From Patescibacteria group bacterium (lineage in GTDB: Bacteria; Patescibacteriota; Patescibacteriia; XYB2-FULL-38-15), in the NCBI GenBank assembly GCA_018818855.1, contig JAHIRI010000065.1, positions 1 through 6,942 on the forward strand: DNA of 6,942 bases. Direction: 5' to 3'. The position numbers and the translations under genes are program-made. Below, piece by piece: positions 1 through 5,742 of this stretch. Each line of letters starts with the position of its first letter. Position 1 is the stretch's first letter. The notes beneath the pieces were generated by a model. That model saw only the letters and a list, made by a program, of their open reading frames with translations, was not told the DNA's origin and ran no database searches.

Positions 1-443
1 TCCTCAACTCTAATACTCGGCGCAGTCCTAGCCCTCCCTCTCTTTCGCGCGACTTTTAATCTGGCTAATTCGCGTTCAAGACCGGCCGCGGCATCGGCAT
101 ATTTTTCCGCATCAACATGTTTTTCTTCAAGAATTTTTTCTGCCCTCTCGCGAGCTTTTTCGATTTCCTCTTCTATAAGTTCTTCCGCTTTTTCCGCCGT
201 ATCGGCTAAAATCAAAACTTTGTCTCCTGTCACTTCAATAAATCCGCCGGAACAGGACATAGCAATTTCTTCATTGTCTTTTTTAGCGACGATTTCCCCT
301 GGTCGCAAAACAGCAATCAAGGGAATGTGGTTTGGCAAAACAGTAATCTCCCCCTCCGCCGTAGGAATGGTTATTTGGTCAACTTCATCTTTCAGGACAA
401 CTTTTTCGGGAGTAATAATTTCAAATTTTAATTTTGCGGCCAT
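1..443 (-). CDS. atpC: F1Fo ATP synthase epsilon subunit (3' end cut by window edge)
   Basis: The epsilon subunit belongs to the central stalk of F1, on the cytoplasmic side; it links gamma to the c-ring and can inhibit ATP hydrolysis through its C-terminal helices. The frame starts at ATG 443-441 and stays open for 147 codons to the left edge, so the stop lies outside the window. Residues 1-82 match the N-terminal beta-sandwich: an opening KFEIITPEKVV, then TIPTAEGEITVLPNHIPL (about 25-42) and SGGFIEV (65-71). Residues 83-135 are the charged two-helix C-terminal domain, ending in LARLKVARKRGR. The family usually has about 130-140 residues, so this copy carries an extra basic tail (RKRGRARTAPSIRVE and beyond). 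It lies 18 bases after atpD and is the last of the nine ATP synthase genes visible. No clear Shine-Dalgarno precedes the start. Identity is secure; the true C-terminus is unknown. Confidence 0.95.
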   Translation of the reverse strand, partial: MAAKLKFEIITPEKVVLKDEVDQITIPTAEGEITVLPNHIPLIAVLRPGEIVAKKDNEEIAMSCSGGFIEVTGDKVLILADTAEKAEELIEEEIEKARERAEKILEEKHVDAEKYADAAAGLERELARLKVARKRGRARTAPSIRVE

Positions 444-461
444 GGAAGTGGCGTTAATTTT

Positions 462-1832
462 TTAAGCTGTTACTTCTTCAATTCCGCCCTTCATATAAAA
501 AGCTTGCTCTGGTTTGTCGTCATGCTTTCCTTCCAAAATTTCTTTAAAACTTTGGATAGTATCTTTTAGCGAAACATATTTACCCGGCGTGCCGGTAAAA
601 GTTTCTGCAACAAAGAACGGCTGAGACAGGAATTTTTGAATTTTTCTGGCGCGCGAAACGGTTTGTTTATCTTCTTCTGATAATTCTTCCATGCCCAGAA
701 TAGCAATAATATCTTGTAAATCTTTATAGCGCTGCAAAACTTTTTGCACTTGGCGGGCAACATTATAATGTTCTTCACCAACAATTTTTGGATCCAAAAT
801 TGTGGAAGTTGAATCAAGCGGATCAACAGCCGGGTAGATACCAAGTTCAGTGAGAGCTCTTGCCAAAACAACCGTTGAATCCAAATGCGCGAAAGTCGTG
901 GCTGGAGCTGGGTCAGTCAAGTCGTCGGCCGGAACATAAACCGCCTGTATGGAAGTAATTGAACCTTCGTGTGTGGAAGTAATTCTTTCCTGCATTTCAC
1001 CCATTTCCGTGGCAAGTGTTGGCTGATAACCTACGGCTGAAGGAATGCGGCCAAGGAGCGCGGATACTTCAGAACCAGCCTGCGTGAAACGGAAAATATT
1101 ATCAATAAAAAGTAAAACGTCTTGTTTTTCTTCATCACGAAAATATTCGGCCATGGCAAGAGCCGAAAGGACGACACGCTGTCTTGCCCCCGGCGGTTCA
1201 TTCATCTGGCCAAAAACCAAGGTTGTTTTATCCAAAACTCCTGATCCTTTCATTTCATGATATAAATCATTTCCTTCGCGCGTTCTTTCCCCCACTCCAG
1301 CAAAAACGGAAAAGCCGCCGTGTTCCTGGGCGATATTTCTAATCAATTCCATGATAATAACTGTCTTCCCCACGCCCGCACCACCGAACAAACCAACCTT
1401 GCCGCCTTTTACAATCGGACAAATCAAATCAATAACCTTGATGCCAGTTTCCAAAATTTCTGTTTTTGTCGTCTGATCCGTAAACTTCGGCGCCGGACGA
1501 TGAATTGGATATTGTTTCTTTGATTTAAATTCTCCAAGTCCGTCAACCGGTTCACCCAAGAGATTAAACATTCTGCCCAGCGTTTCTTTCCCGACCGGCA
1601 CGGAAATCGGCGCCTCGGTATCAACCGCTTCCATCTGCCGCTGCAAGCCGTCAGTCGCACCCATAGCCACAGCGCGGACCACGCCTCCACCCAAATGCTG
1701 TTGGACCTCAAGAACAAGCTTTCCGCCATCTTTCTTTTTAATTTCTACTGCATTATAAATTTGCGGAATTTTTTCTTTAAATTCCAAGTCAACAACCGGA
1801 CCAATAATTTGTTTGATAATTCCTTTGTTCAT
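462..1832 (-). CDS. atpD: F1Fo ATP synthase beta subunit (catalytic)
   Basis: Beta carries the catalytic nucleotide sites of the alpha3beta3 head and makes ATP from ADP and phosphate, driven by rotation of gamma. The protein has 456 residues, slightly short for the family (about 460-480) but complete. Domains in order: N-terminal beta-barrel (about 1-75), nucleotide-binding domain (about 76-350), C-terminal helical domain (about 351-456). Visible motifs are the P-loop GGAGVGKT (150-157), GERTREGND with the catalytic-base glutamate E182, Walker B LLFIDNIFRF (240-249, D244), the family signature PAVDPLDSTS (334-343), and EELSEED (382-388), the variant of the gamma-contacting DELSEED loop. ATG 1832-1830 gives the standard start, with the usual barrel segment GPVVDLEF right after it. 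No Shine-Dalgarno is visible; the leader ends in a run of A and T. The gene follows atpG after an unusually long structured spacer and is 18 bases from atpC. Confidence 0.99.
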   Translation of the reverse strand: MNKGIIKQIIGPVVDLEFKEKIPQIYNAVEIKKKDGGKLVLEVQQHLGGGVVRAVAMGATDGLQRQMEAVDTEAPISVPVGKETLGRMFNLLGEPVDGLGEFKSKKQYPIHRPAPKFTDQTTKTEILETGIKVIDLICPIVKGGKVGLFGGAGVGKTVIIMELIRNIAQEHGGFSVFAGVGERTREGNDLYHEMKGSGVLDKTTLVFGQMNEPPGARQRVVLSALAMAEYFRDEEKQDVLLFIDNIFRFTQAGSEVSALLGRIPSAVGYQPTLATEMGEMQERITSTHEGSITSIQAVYVPADDLTDPAPATTFAHLDSTVVLARALTELGIYPAVDPLDSTSTILDPKIVGEEHYNVARQVQKVLQRYKDLQDIIAILGMEELSEEDKQTVSRARKIQKFLSQPFFVAETFTGTPGKYVSLKDTIQSFKEILEGKHDDKPEQAFYMKGGIEEVTA

Positions 1833-1934
1833 ATTTTTTATATTTTATTATATAAATATTGCCTGCGACGTTCGGAAGAACGTGCAAGCACGTTTCTTCT
1901 CTCACTATCCTCGACAAAAAAATTTATAAATTAA
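1833..1934 (-). promoter_or_regulatory. Structured atpG-atpD spacer with two competing hairpins
   Basis: This 102-base gap is the longest in the operon. On the transcribed strand, hairpin A pairs 1888-1899 with 1875-1885, giving 11 base pairs with one bulged A and a two-base loop (effectively a tight four-base loop). Hairpin B pairs the ACGTTC at 1878-1883 with GAACGT at 1868-1873 around a TTCC loop, and can be extended past a single bulge to about 13 pairs. Both use the segment 1875-1888, so they exclude each other. No U-run follows either stem; the sequence down to the atpD start is only A and T, so this is not a classical terminator. A TATAAT hexamer (1847-1852) lies 14 bases before the atpD start, without a convincing -35 box. 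The structure is seen directly; a role in tuning beta expression or mRNA processing is inference. Confidence 0.6.
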
Positions 1935-2846
1935 TTATTCCAACGCCGCCTTGCCGCTCACAATTTCCATAATTTCTTTTGTGATGGCTGACTGGCGAAC
2001 TTGATTATACATTAAAGTTAAATCAAAAATCATGTCTTCCGCAGAATCCGAAGCATTTTTCATGGCAACCATTCTTGCTGAATGTTCCGAGGCGTTTGAT
2101 TCTAAAATCGCCTGGAAAATTTGCATCTCTGCCATTCTTGGCAACATATATTCCAAAACTTGATCGGGGGAAGGTTCAAAAATAAATTCGTGTTCTTTTT
2201 CTTGAACTTCTTCTTCCGTCTTTTTTTCTTTACCAACTCTTCCTAAATCAAAATCGCGCTCGCGGGAGAACGGTAAAAGTTTTAAAATTCTCGGACGTTG
2301 TGAAATTGTAGAAATAAAATCAGTGTAGGCAAGATAAACTTCATCATATTTTCCCGCGGAAAAATCATCAATCACTATTTTCCCGACTGCCCTAATTTCC
2401 GCAAGTCGCGTCACACTGCTCAAATTCGTAAAATCAGCAATTATTTTCATCTTATGTCTGGCTGCAAAATCCTTGCTCTTTTTTCCAATGGTTATAAATT
2501 CTAGTTCAATATTCTTTTCCGTTAGACCCCTGGAAAACTCCGCGATCTTTTTAATAATTTGCGCGTTAAACCCGCCGCAAAGGCCGCGATCTGAAGAAAC
2601 TAAAACCACGCAAACTTTTTTAATTTTATCTTTTTTAACAAGAAATGAATGAATATTTGAATCGGTTTTCCCCGCCAAATCAGAAATTAAAGACCAGGCC
2701 CGGTCGGCATAGCTTCTCGTCCGAAGCGTTGCCTGTTGGGCTTTTCTCATTTTTGAAGCAGCAACAAGTTCCATCGCCTTGGTAATTTTTTTGGTGTTGG
2801 TGATGGACTTGATGCGCCTTCGGATGATTTTAGTAGAAACGGCCAT
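1935..2846 (-). CDS. atpG: F1Fo ATP synthase gamma subunit
   Basis: Gamma is the rotating central shaft of F1. Its N- and C-terminal helices form a coiled coil inside the alpha3beta3 ring, and its globular part sits on the c-ring with epsilon. The protein has 303 residues, somewhat longer than the usual 285-290. The N-terminal helix carries the conserved TKKITKAMELVAASKMRKAQ (18-37). The Rossmann-like middle contains SDRGLCGGFN (85-94). The C-terminal helix ends in the family signature ITKEIMEIVSGKAALE (288-303). The extra length lies near residues 196-220, a highly charged stretch (ERDFDLGRVGKEKKTEEEVQ) before FEPSPDQVLEYMLPRM. ATG 2846-2844 is followed at once by the conserved N-terminus (AVSTKIIRRRIKSI), which supports this start. 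It lies 16 bases after atpA and 102 bases before atpD. No Shine-Dalgarno is apparent. Confidence 0.98.
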   Translation of the reverse strand: MAVSTKIIRRRIKSITNTKKITKAMELVAASKMRKAQQATLRTRSYADRAWSLISDLAGKTDSNIHSFLVKKDKIKKVCVVLVSSDRGLCGGFNAQIIKKIAEFSRGLTEKNIELEFITIGKKSKDFAARHKMKIIADFTNLSSVTRLAEIRAVGKIVIDDFSAGKYDEVYLAYTDFISTISQRPRILKLLPFSRERDFDLGRVGKEKKTEEEVQEKEHEFIFEPSPDQVLEYMLPRMAEMQIFQAILESNASEHSARMVAMKNASDSAEDMIFDLTLMYNQVRQSAITKEIMEIVSGKAALE

Positions 2847-2862
2847 GACAGTAAATTAGATA

Positions 2863-4380
2863 TTAAATGCTCGCTTTAAAATCCCCAATCGCCGTTTTCA
2901 ACTTTTCTTCAATTTCCGGAGTCAACTCTTTTTTCTTTTCAATTTCCTCCAAAACTCCGGTTGATTCCGATTTCAGATACGCGTGGAATTTATCTTCCCA
3001 TTCTTTTAAATTTTCAACCGCGACATCATCAAGATAGCCATTTGTACCGGCGTAAAGAATTGCTACCTGATTTTCCATTGCCATTGGCACGTATTGATCC
3101 TGTTTTAAAATTTCCGCCAATCTTTTTCCGCGCTCAAGTTGTTTTCTTGTTGTTTCATCAAGATCAGAAGCAAATTGGGCAAAGGCTTCAAGCTCGCGAT
3201 ACTGCGCCAAGTCCAAACGCAGGCGGCCGGCAACTTTTTTCATGGCTTTTGTCTGGGCGGATGAACCGACGCGGGAAACCGAAAGGCCGACATTCAGGGC
3301 CGGGCGCGTACCACGATAAAATAAATCTGTTTCCAAATAAATCTGGCCGTCGGTAATAGAAATAACATTTGTCGGAATGTAGGCGGAAACATCGCCGGCT
3401 TGAGTTTCAATAATCGGCAGGGCGGTTAAAGATCCGCCGCCAAAGTCAGGATTTAATTTTGCGGCGCGTTCAAGCAAGCGGGAATGCAAATAGAAAATAT
3501 CGCCCGGATAAGCTTCGCGTCCCGGCGGCCGGCGCAGGAGCAAAGAAATTTGACGGTAAGAGGCGGCGTGCTTGGAAAGGTCATCATAAATTACGAGCGC
3601 GTCTTTTCCTTGATCCATAAAAAATTCGCCCATAGCGCAACCAGCATATGGCGCAATAAAAGAAAGTGAAGCCGGGTCCGAAGCGCCAGCGGCCACGATA
3701 ATTGTGTGCTCCATTGCCCCAAACTCTTCCAACTTCGCAACGAGTTTTGCAATTTTTGATTCCTTCTGCCCAACGGCAACATAAATACAGACACAATCTT
3801 TTCCTTTCTGATTTATAATCGCGTCAATCGCGAGAGCGGTTTTTCCGGTCTGACGGTCACCAATAATCAATTCTCTTTGCCCGCGGCCGATTGGAATCAT
3901 TGAATCAACTGCTTTAATCCCGGTCTGAAGAGGAGTTTTAACAGATTGTCTTGTGATAACGCCGGGGGCAATTTTTTCAATCGGATAAAATTTGTTTTCT
4001 TTTATTGCGCCCTTGCCGTCTTGGGGTTGGCCCAATGGATTAACAACTCTTCCAACTAAATTTTCACCAACCGGCACGGATAAAATTTTACCAGTGCTTT
4101 TCACCGTATCCCCTTCTTTAATGTGAACATACTCACCCAAAATCATGGCGCCGATAATATCTTCTTCAAGATTCAGGGCAACGCCAAAAACTGATTCTCC
4201 GGATTTTTCGCTACTTACAAATTCAAGCATTTCTCCGGCCATGCAATCCGAGAGTCCGGTAATTCTCGCGATACCGTCGCCGATTTCCGCGACATGGCCA
4301 ACTTTTTCCGCCCCAGAAGAAACTTTCGCTTCGGCGATTTGTTTTTTTAAATTTTCAATAATGAAATTTACATCCGACAT
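2863..4380 (-). CDS. atpA: F1Fo ATP synthase alpha subunit
   Basis: Alpha forms the non-catalytic nucleotide sites of the F1 head and supplies the arginine finger to the neighbouring beta site. The protein has 505 residues, the normal family length. The N-terminal helix that binds delta (about 1-25) precedes the beta-barrel (about 26-95). The nucleotide-binding domain has the P-loop GDRQTGKT (174-181), the ALVIYDDLSKHA strand (261-272) and LLLRRPPGREAYPGD (280-294). The family signature PALNVGLSVS (360-369) is followed by arginine finger R370 in SRVGSSAQ. The C-terminal helical domain ends in FKASI. ATG 4380-4378 starts directly at the delta-binding helix. The gene follows atpH after 8 bases and precedes atpG by 16, so translation is probably coupled. 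I see no missing key residue. Confidence 0.99.
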   Translation of the reverse strand: MSDVNFIIENLKKQIAEAKVSSGAEKVGHVAEIGDGIARITGLSDCMAGEMLEFVSSEKSGESVFGVALNLEEDIIGAMILGEYVHIKEGDTVKSTGKILSVPVGENLVGRVVNPLGQPQDGKGAIKENKFYPIEKIAPGVITRQSVKTPLQTGIKAVDSMIPIGRGQRELIIGDRQTGKTALAIDAIINQKGKDCVCIYVAVGQKESKIAKLVAKLEEFGAMEHTIIVAAGASDPASLSFIAPYAGCAMGEFFMDQGKDALVIYDDLSKHAASYRQISLLLRRPPGREAYPGDIFYLHSRLLERAAKLNPDFGGGSLTALPIIETQAGDVSAYIPTNVISITDGQIYLETDLFYRGTRPALNVGLSVSRVGSSAQTKAMKKVAGRLRLDLAQYRELEAFAQFASDLDETTRKQLERGKRLAEILKQDQYVPMAMENQVAILYAGTNGYLDDVAVENLKEWEDKFHAYLKSESTGVLEEIEKKKELTPEIEEKLKTAIGDFKASI

Positions 4381-4388
4381 ATTAGATT

Positions 4389-4793
4389 TTAGTTTAAAAT
4401 TTTATTTAATGTTTGAAATTTATTTTTAATACTTGCGTCAAAAATTATATCATCACATTCAAGAACAAAGCCGCCCATCAAACCCTGCTTGACTTCCTGC
4501 TGAATATTTATTTTTTTAAAATCTTTTCCTAAAATCTCCGGCGCAGCTTTTTTTATTCTTTCTATCAACTCGTCTTTAATCGGCTCGGCGCTTTTTATTT
4601 TTAAATCTGCAATTCCTTCCGTGCGATTGGCATATTTTACAAAATAATCGATAATCTGCGGCGCAAAACGAAGCGCGTTATTTTTCACAAGCGTTTTTAC
4701 AAAATTATCTAAAATGCCGCGCACCTTTTCCTTCGGTGCGTCTTTTACTGCTTCATATAAAGCAACAGCGTATTGTTTAGGTTTTATTTTCAT
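4389..4793 (-). CDS. atpH: F1Fo ATP synthase delta subunit, shortened N-terminal domain
   Basis: Delta caps the F1 head and ties alpha to the b dimer of the peripheral stalk, so it acts as part of the stator. The C-terminal half is recognisable: KIKSAEPI (65-72), then QQEVKQGLMGGFVLECDDIIFDASIKNKFQTLN, matching the family pattern of a Gly-Gly strand followed by D-S-I and a closing helix. The N-terminus keeps the YAVALYEAV helix (8-16). The protein has only 134 residues against about 175-180 in most bacteria. The loss lies in the N-terminal helical bundle, where about 40 residues between the first two helices and NRTEGI (56-61) are missing. There is no sign of a frameshift; the frame is clean from ATG 4793-4791 to TAA. 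An AGGA lies about 13 bases before the start, overlapping the end of atpF. Position between atpF and atpA supports the call. Confidence 0.93.
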   Translation of the reverse strand: MKIKPKQYAVALYEAVKDAPKEKVRGILDNFVKTLVKNNALRFAPQIIDYFVKYANRTEGIADLKIKSAEPIKDELIERIKKAAPEILGKDFKKINIQQEVKQGLMGGFVLECDDIIFDASIKNKFQTLNKILN

Positions 4794-4810
4794 AACAAGA
4801 TAAATGTCCT

Positions 4811-5311
4811 TTATTTCTTATCGGCTTCCCGCAACGTTTCTTCTATTAAATTTTTCTGCGCTTTTACATCCATACTCTTGCCAACAACTTTTTCCGCCAC
4901 GGCAAGAACTAGCTCAATCGCCTCTTTTTTAACCTCACTCATCATTTTTTCTTTTTCGCCTATAATTTGATTTTTTGCCGCAGAAATTAATTTTTCCACC
5001 TCAACTTTTGTTTGGGCCCTTGTCTCTGCTCCGGCCGCTTCAGCGCGCTTCCCCGCCTCTTCAACAATTTCTCTGGCTTCAAATTTTGCCTTCTTAATTT
5101 CCTCGGCCTGAAGCTCTTTTGTTCTTTCTAATTCCACCCCAAGCTGTTCGGCGTCATGCAATCCTTTTTCAATTTTTTCCCTGCGGCTCTCCAGCATTTT
5201 TAAAAGCGGCTTATACAAAAATTTATACAAAATCAAAACCAGAATCAAAAAATTAACAAGCTGAGCAACAAGCAGCCGCCAATCAATTCCTAATTTATCT
5301 AATAATTCCAT
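4811..5311 (-). CDS. atpF: F1Fo ATP synthase b subunit
   Basis: The b subunit forms the peripheral stalk as a dimer. It is anchored in the membrane beside subunit a and reaches up to delta, holding alpha3beta3 against rotation. The protein has 166 residues, normal for the family. A single membrane helix covers about residues 10-33, containing QLVNFLILVLILYKFLYKPL, which matches the family pattern of N-F in the membrane and K-P at its cytoplasmic edge. The rest is one long charged helix (about 38-145) rich in Glu, Lys and Ala, as expected for the right-handed coiled coil, then a delta-binding end (about 146-166). Only one b gene is seen, so a homodimer is likely, unless a second b-type gene lies elsewhere. 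ATG 5311-5309 sits just before the membrane helix. The leader is A-rich with no Shine-Dalgarno. The stop lies 17 bases before atpH. Confidence 0.97.
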   Translation of the reverse strand: MELLDKLGIDWRLLVAQLVNFLILVLILYKFLYKPLLKMLESRREKIEKGLHDAEQLGVELERTKELQAEEIKKAKFEAREIVEEAGKRAEAAGAETRAQTKVEVEKLISAAKNQIIGEKEKMMSEVKKEAIELVLAVAEKVVGKSMDVKAQKNLIEETLREADKK

Positions 5312-5378
5312 ATTTTTTAGTTTAATTCAAAGTTTTAAGTCCGCGGCGGATTTTTACCGTGGACTTCCTAACCGTGGA
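5312..5378 (-). repeat. Direct and inverted repeats in the atpE-atpF spacer
   Basis: On the plus strand the ten-base unit ACCGTGGACT occurs twice, at 5356-5365 and 5371-5380, with a 15-base period; the second copy overlaps the atpE stop codon. An inverted partner, AAGTCCGCGG, lies at 5337-5346. In the mRNA it can pair with either copy: six pairs (AAGTCC with GGACTT), one A-C mismatch, then three more pairs (CGG with CCG). The near stem has a ten-base A-rich loop. No U-run follows, so it is not a typical terminator. A stem just behind the c gene could protect the 3' end of atpE mRNA or lower read-through to atpF, which would fit the high c:b ratio of the enzyme. The repeats are seen directly; the role is inference. 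Confidence 0.55.
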
Positions 5379-5648
5379 CTAAACAAACTTAATGATCAAA
5401 GCCACGACAAGCGCGTAAATAGCAATGGCTTCAGTAAAGGCGATAGCCAAAATCATCGCAGTCTGTACTTTTGAAGCAGCTTCCGGGTTTCGGCCGATTG
5501 ATTCCATAGCTTTACCGGCTAATTTACCAATAGCCATAGCCGGACTGAACGCACCGAGAGTAATGGTAAGAGCAGCGGCAATAACTTTCACGGCCTCTAA
5601 ATTGTTGAGAATGCCGGTCGCTACTTCTTTTGTTTCTTCGACAGCCAT
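5379..5648 (-). CDS. atpE: F1Fo ATP synthase c subunit (proteolipid, rotor ring)
   Basis: Subunit c forms the membrane rotor ring, each copy carrying one ion-binding carboxylate. The protein has 89 residues, with two membrane helices (about 18-43 and 62-88) joined by the polar loop GRNPEA (52-57). The carboxylate is E73 in AFTEAIAIYAL. In sodium-type rings a Gln lies in helix 1 four residues after the conserved Pro, and the Glu is followed by Ser or Thr. Here those positions are I40 (in PAMAIG) and A74, so the sodium ligands are missing and proton coupling is expected. About 17 polar N-terminal residues (AVEETKEVATGILNNLE) precede helix 1, longer than in short c subunits of about 70-80 residues. 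ATG 5648-5646 is the only sensible start. It sits between two structured spacers, which may serve the much higher expression that c requires. Confidence 0.98.
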   Translation of the reverse strand: MAVEETKEVATGILNNLEAVKVIAAALTITLGAFSPAMAIGKLAGKAMESIGRNPEAASKVQTAMILAIAFTEAIAIYALVVALIIKFV

Positions 5649-5742
5649 AATTTTTTGACAGTCATCCGCTTTCGACGGAAATACTTTAATTTTATTTAAC
5701 GTCGGCGATTTACTGTCGTTTTATTAATTATTAATTTATTTA
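5649..5742 (-). promoter_or_regulatory. Structured atpB-atpE spacer, possible translation control of atpE
   Basis: This 94-base gap is AT-rich next to atpB and becomes more GC-rich towards atpE. Inverted repeats are nested: ACTGTC (5712-5717) with GACAGT (5657-5662), and CGTCG (5700-5704) with CGACG (5673-5677). A local hairpin over 5665-5679 presents, in the mRNA, a GAAA tetraloop closed by C-G, with a bulged U and a four-pair stem (TCCG with CGGA). It competes with the CGTCG/CGACG pairing. Only an A-rich run lies between the last arm and the atpE ATG, with no Shine-Dalgarno. In E. coli the atpB-atpE gap is known to enhance translation of atpE; an equivalent role here is inference from position and structure. 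Confidence 0.45.

Noticed and set aside
220..465. Open frame on the plus strand opposite atpC
   Set aside because: It is the antisense shadow of a clear epsilon subunit; no motif or start signal supports it. The same holds for the other plus-strand frames opposite atpD, atpA, atpE and atpB.
566..871. Minus-strand frame of about 100 codons inside atpD, and similar frames at 1424-1729 and 3584-3796
   Set aside because: They are out-of-frame readings of conserved atpD and atpA sequence with no recognisable protein features.
1914..1932. AATTTATAAATT palindrome followed by T-run right after the atpG stop, as a terminator
   Set aside because: The stem would be A-U only and too weak; atpD and atpC would be cut off from the operon promoter, and no strong new promoter is seen.
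1695..1934. Plus-strand frame across the atpG-atpD spacer
   Set aside because: Half of it is antisense to the atpD start and the rest is the A/T-rich, hairpin-bearing spacer; no ribosome site or family resemblance.
4720..4740. CGCACC/GGTGCG inverted repeat inside the start of atpH
   Set aside because: It lies within well-conserved coding sequence with a nine-base loop; six pairs in coding DNA are easily chance.
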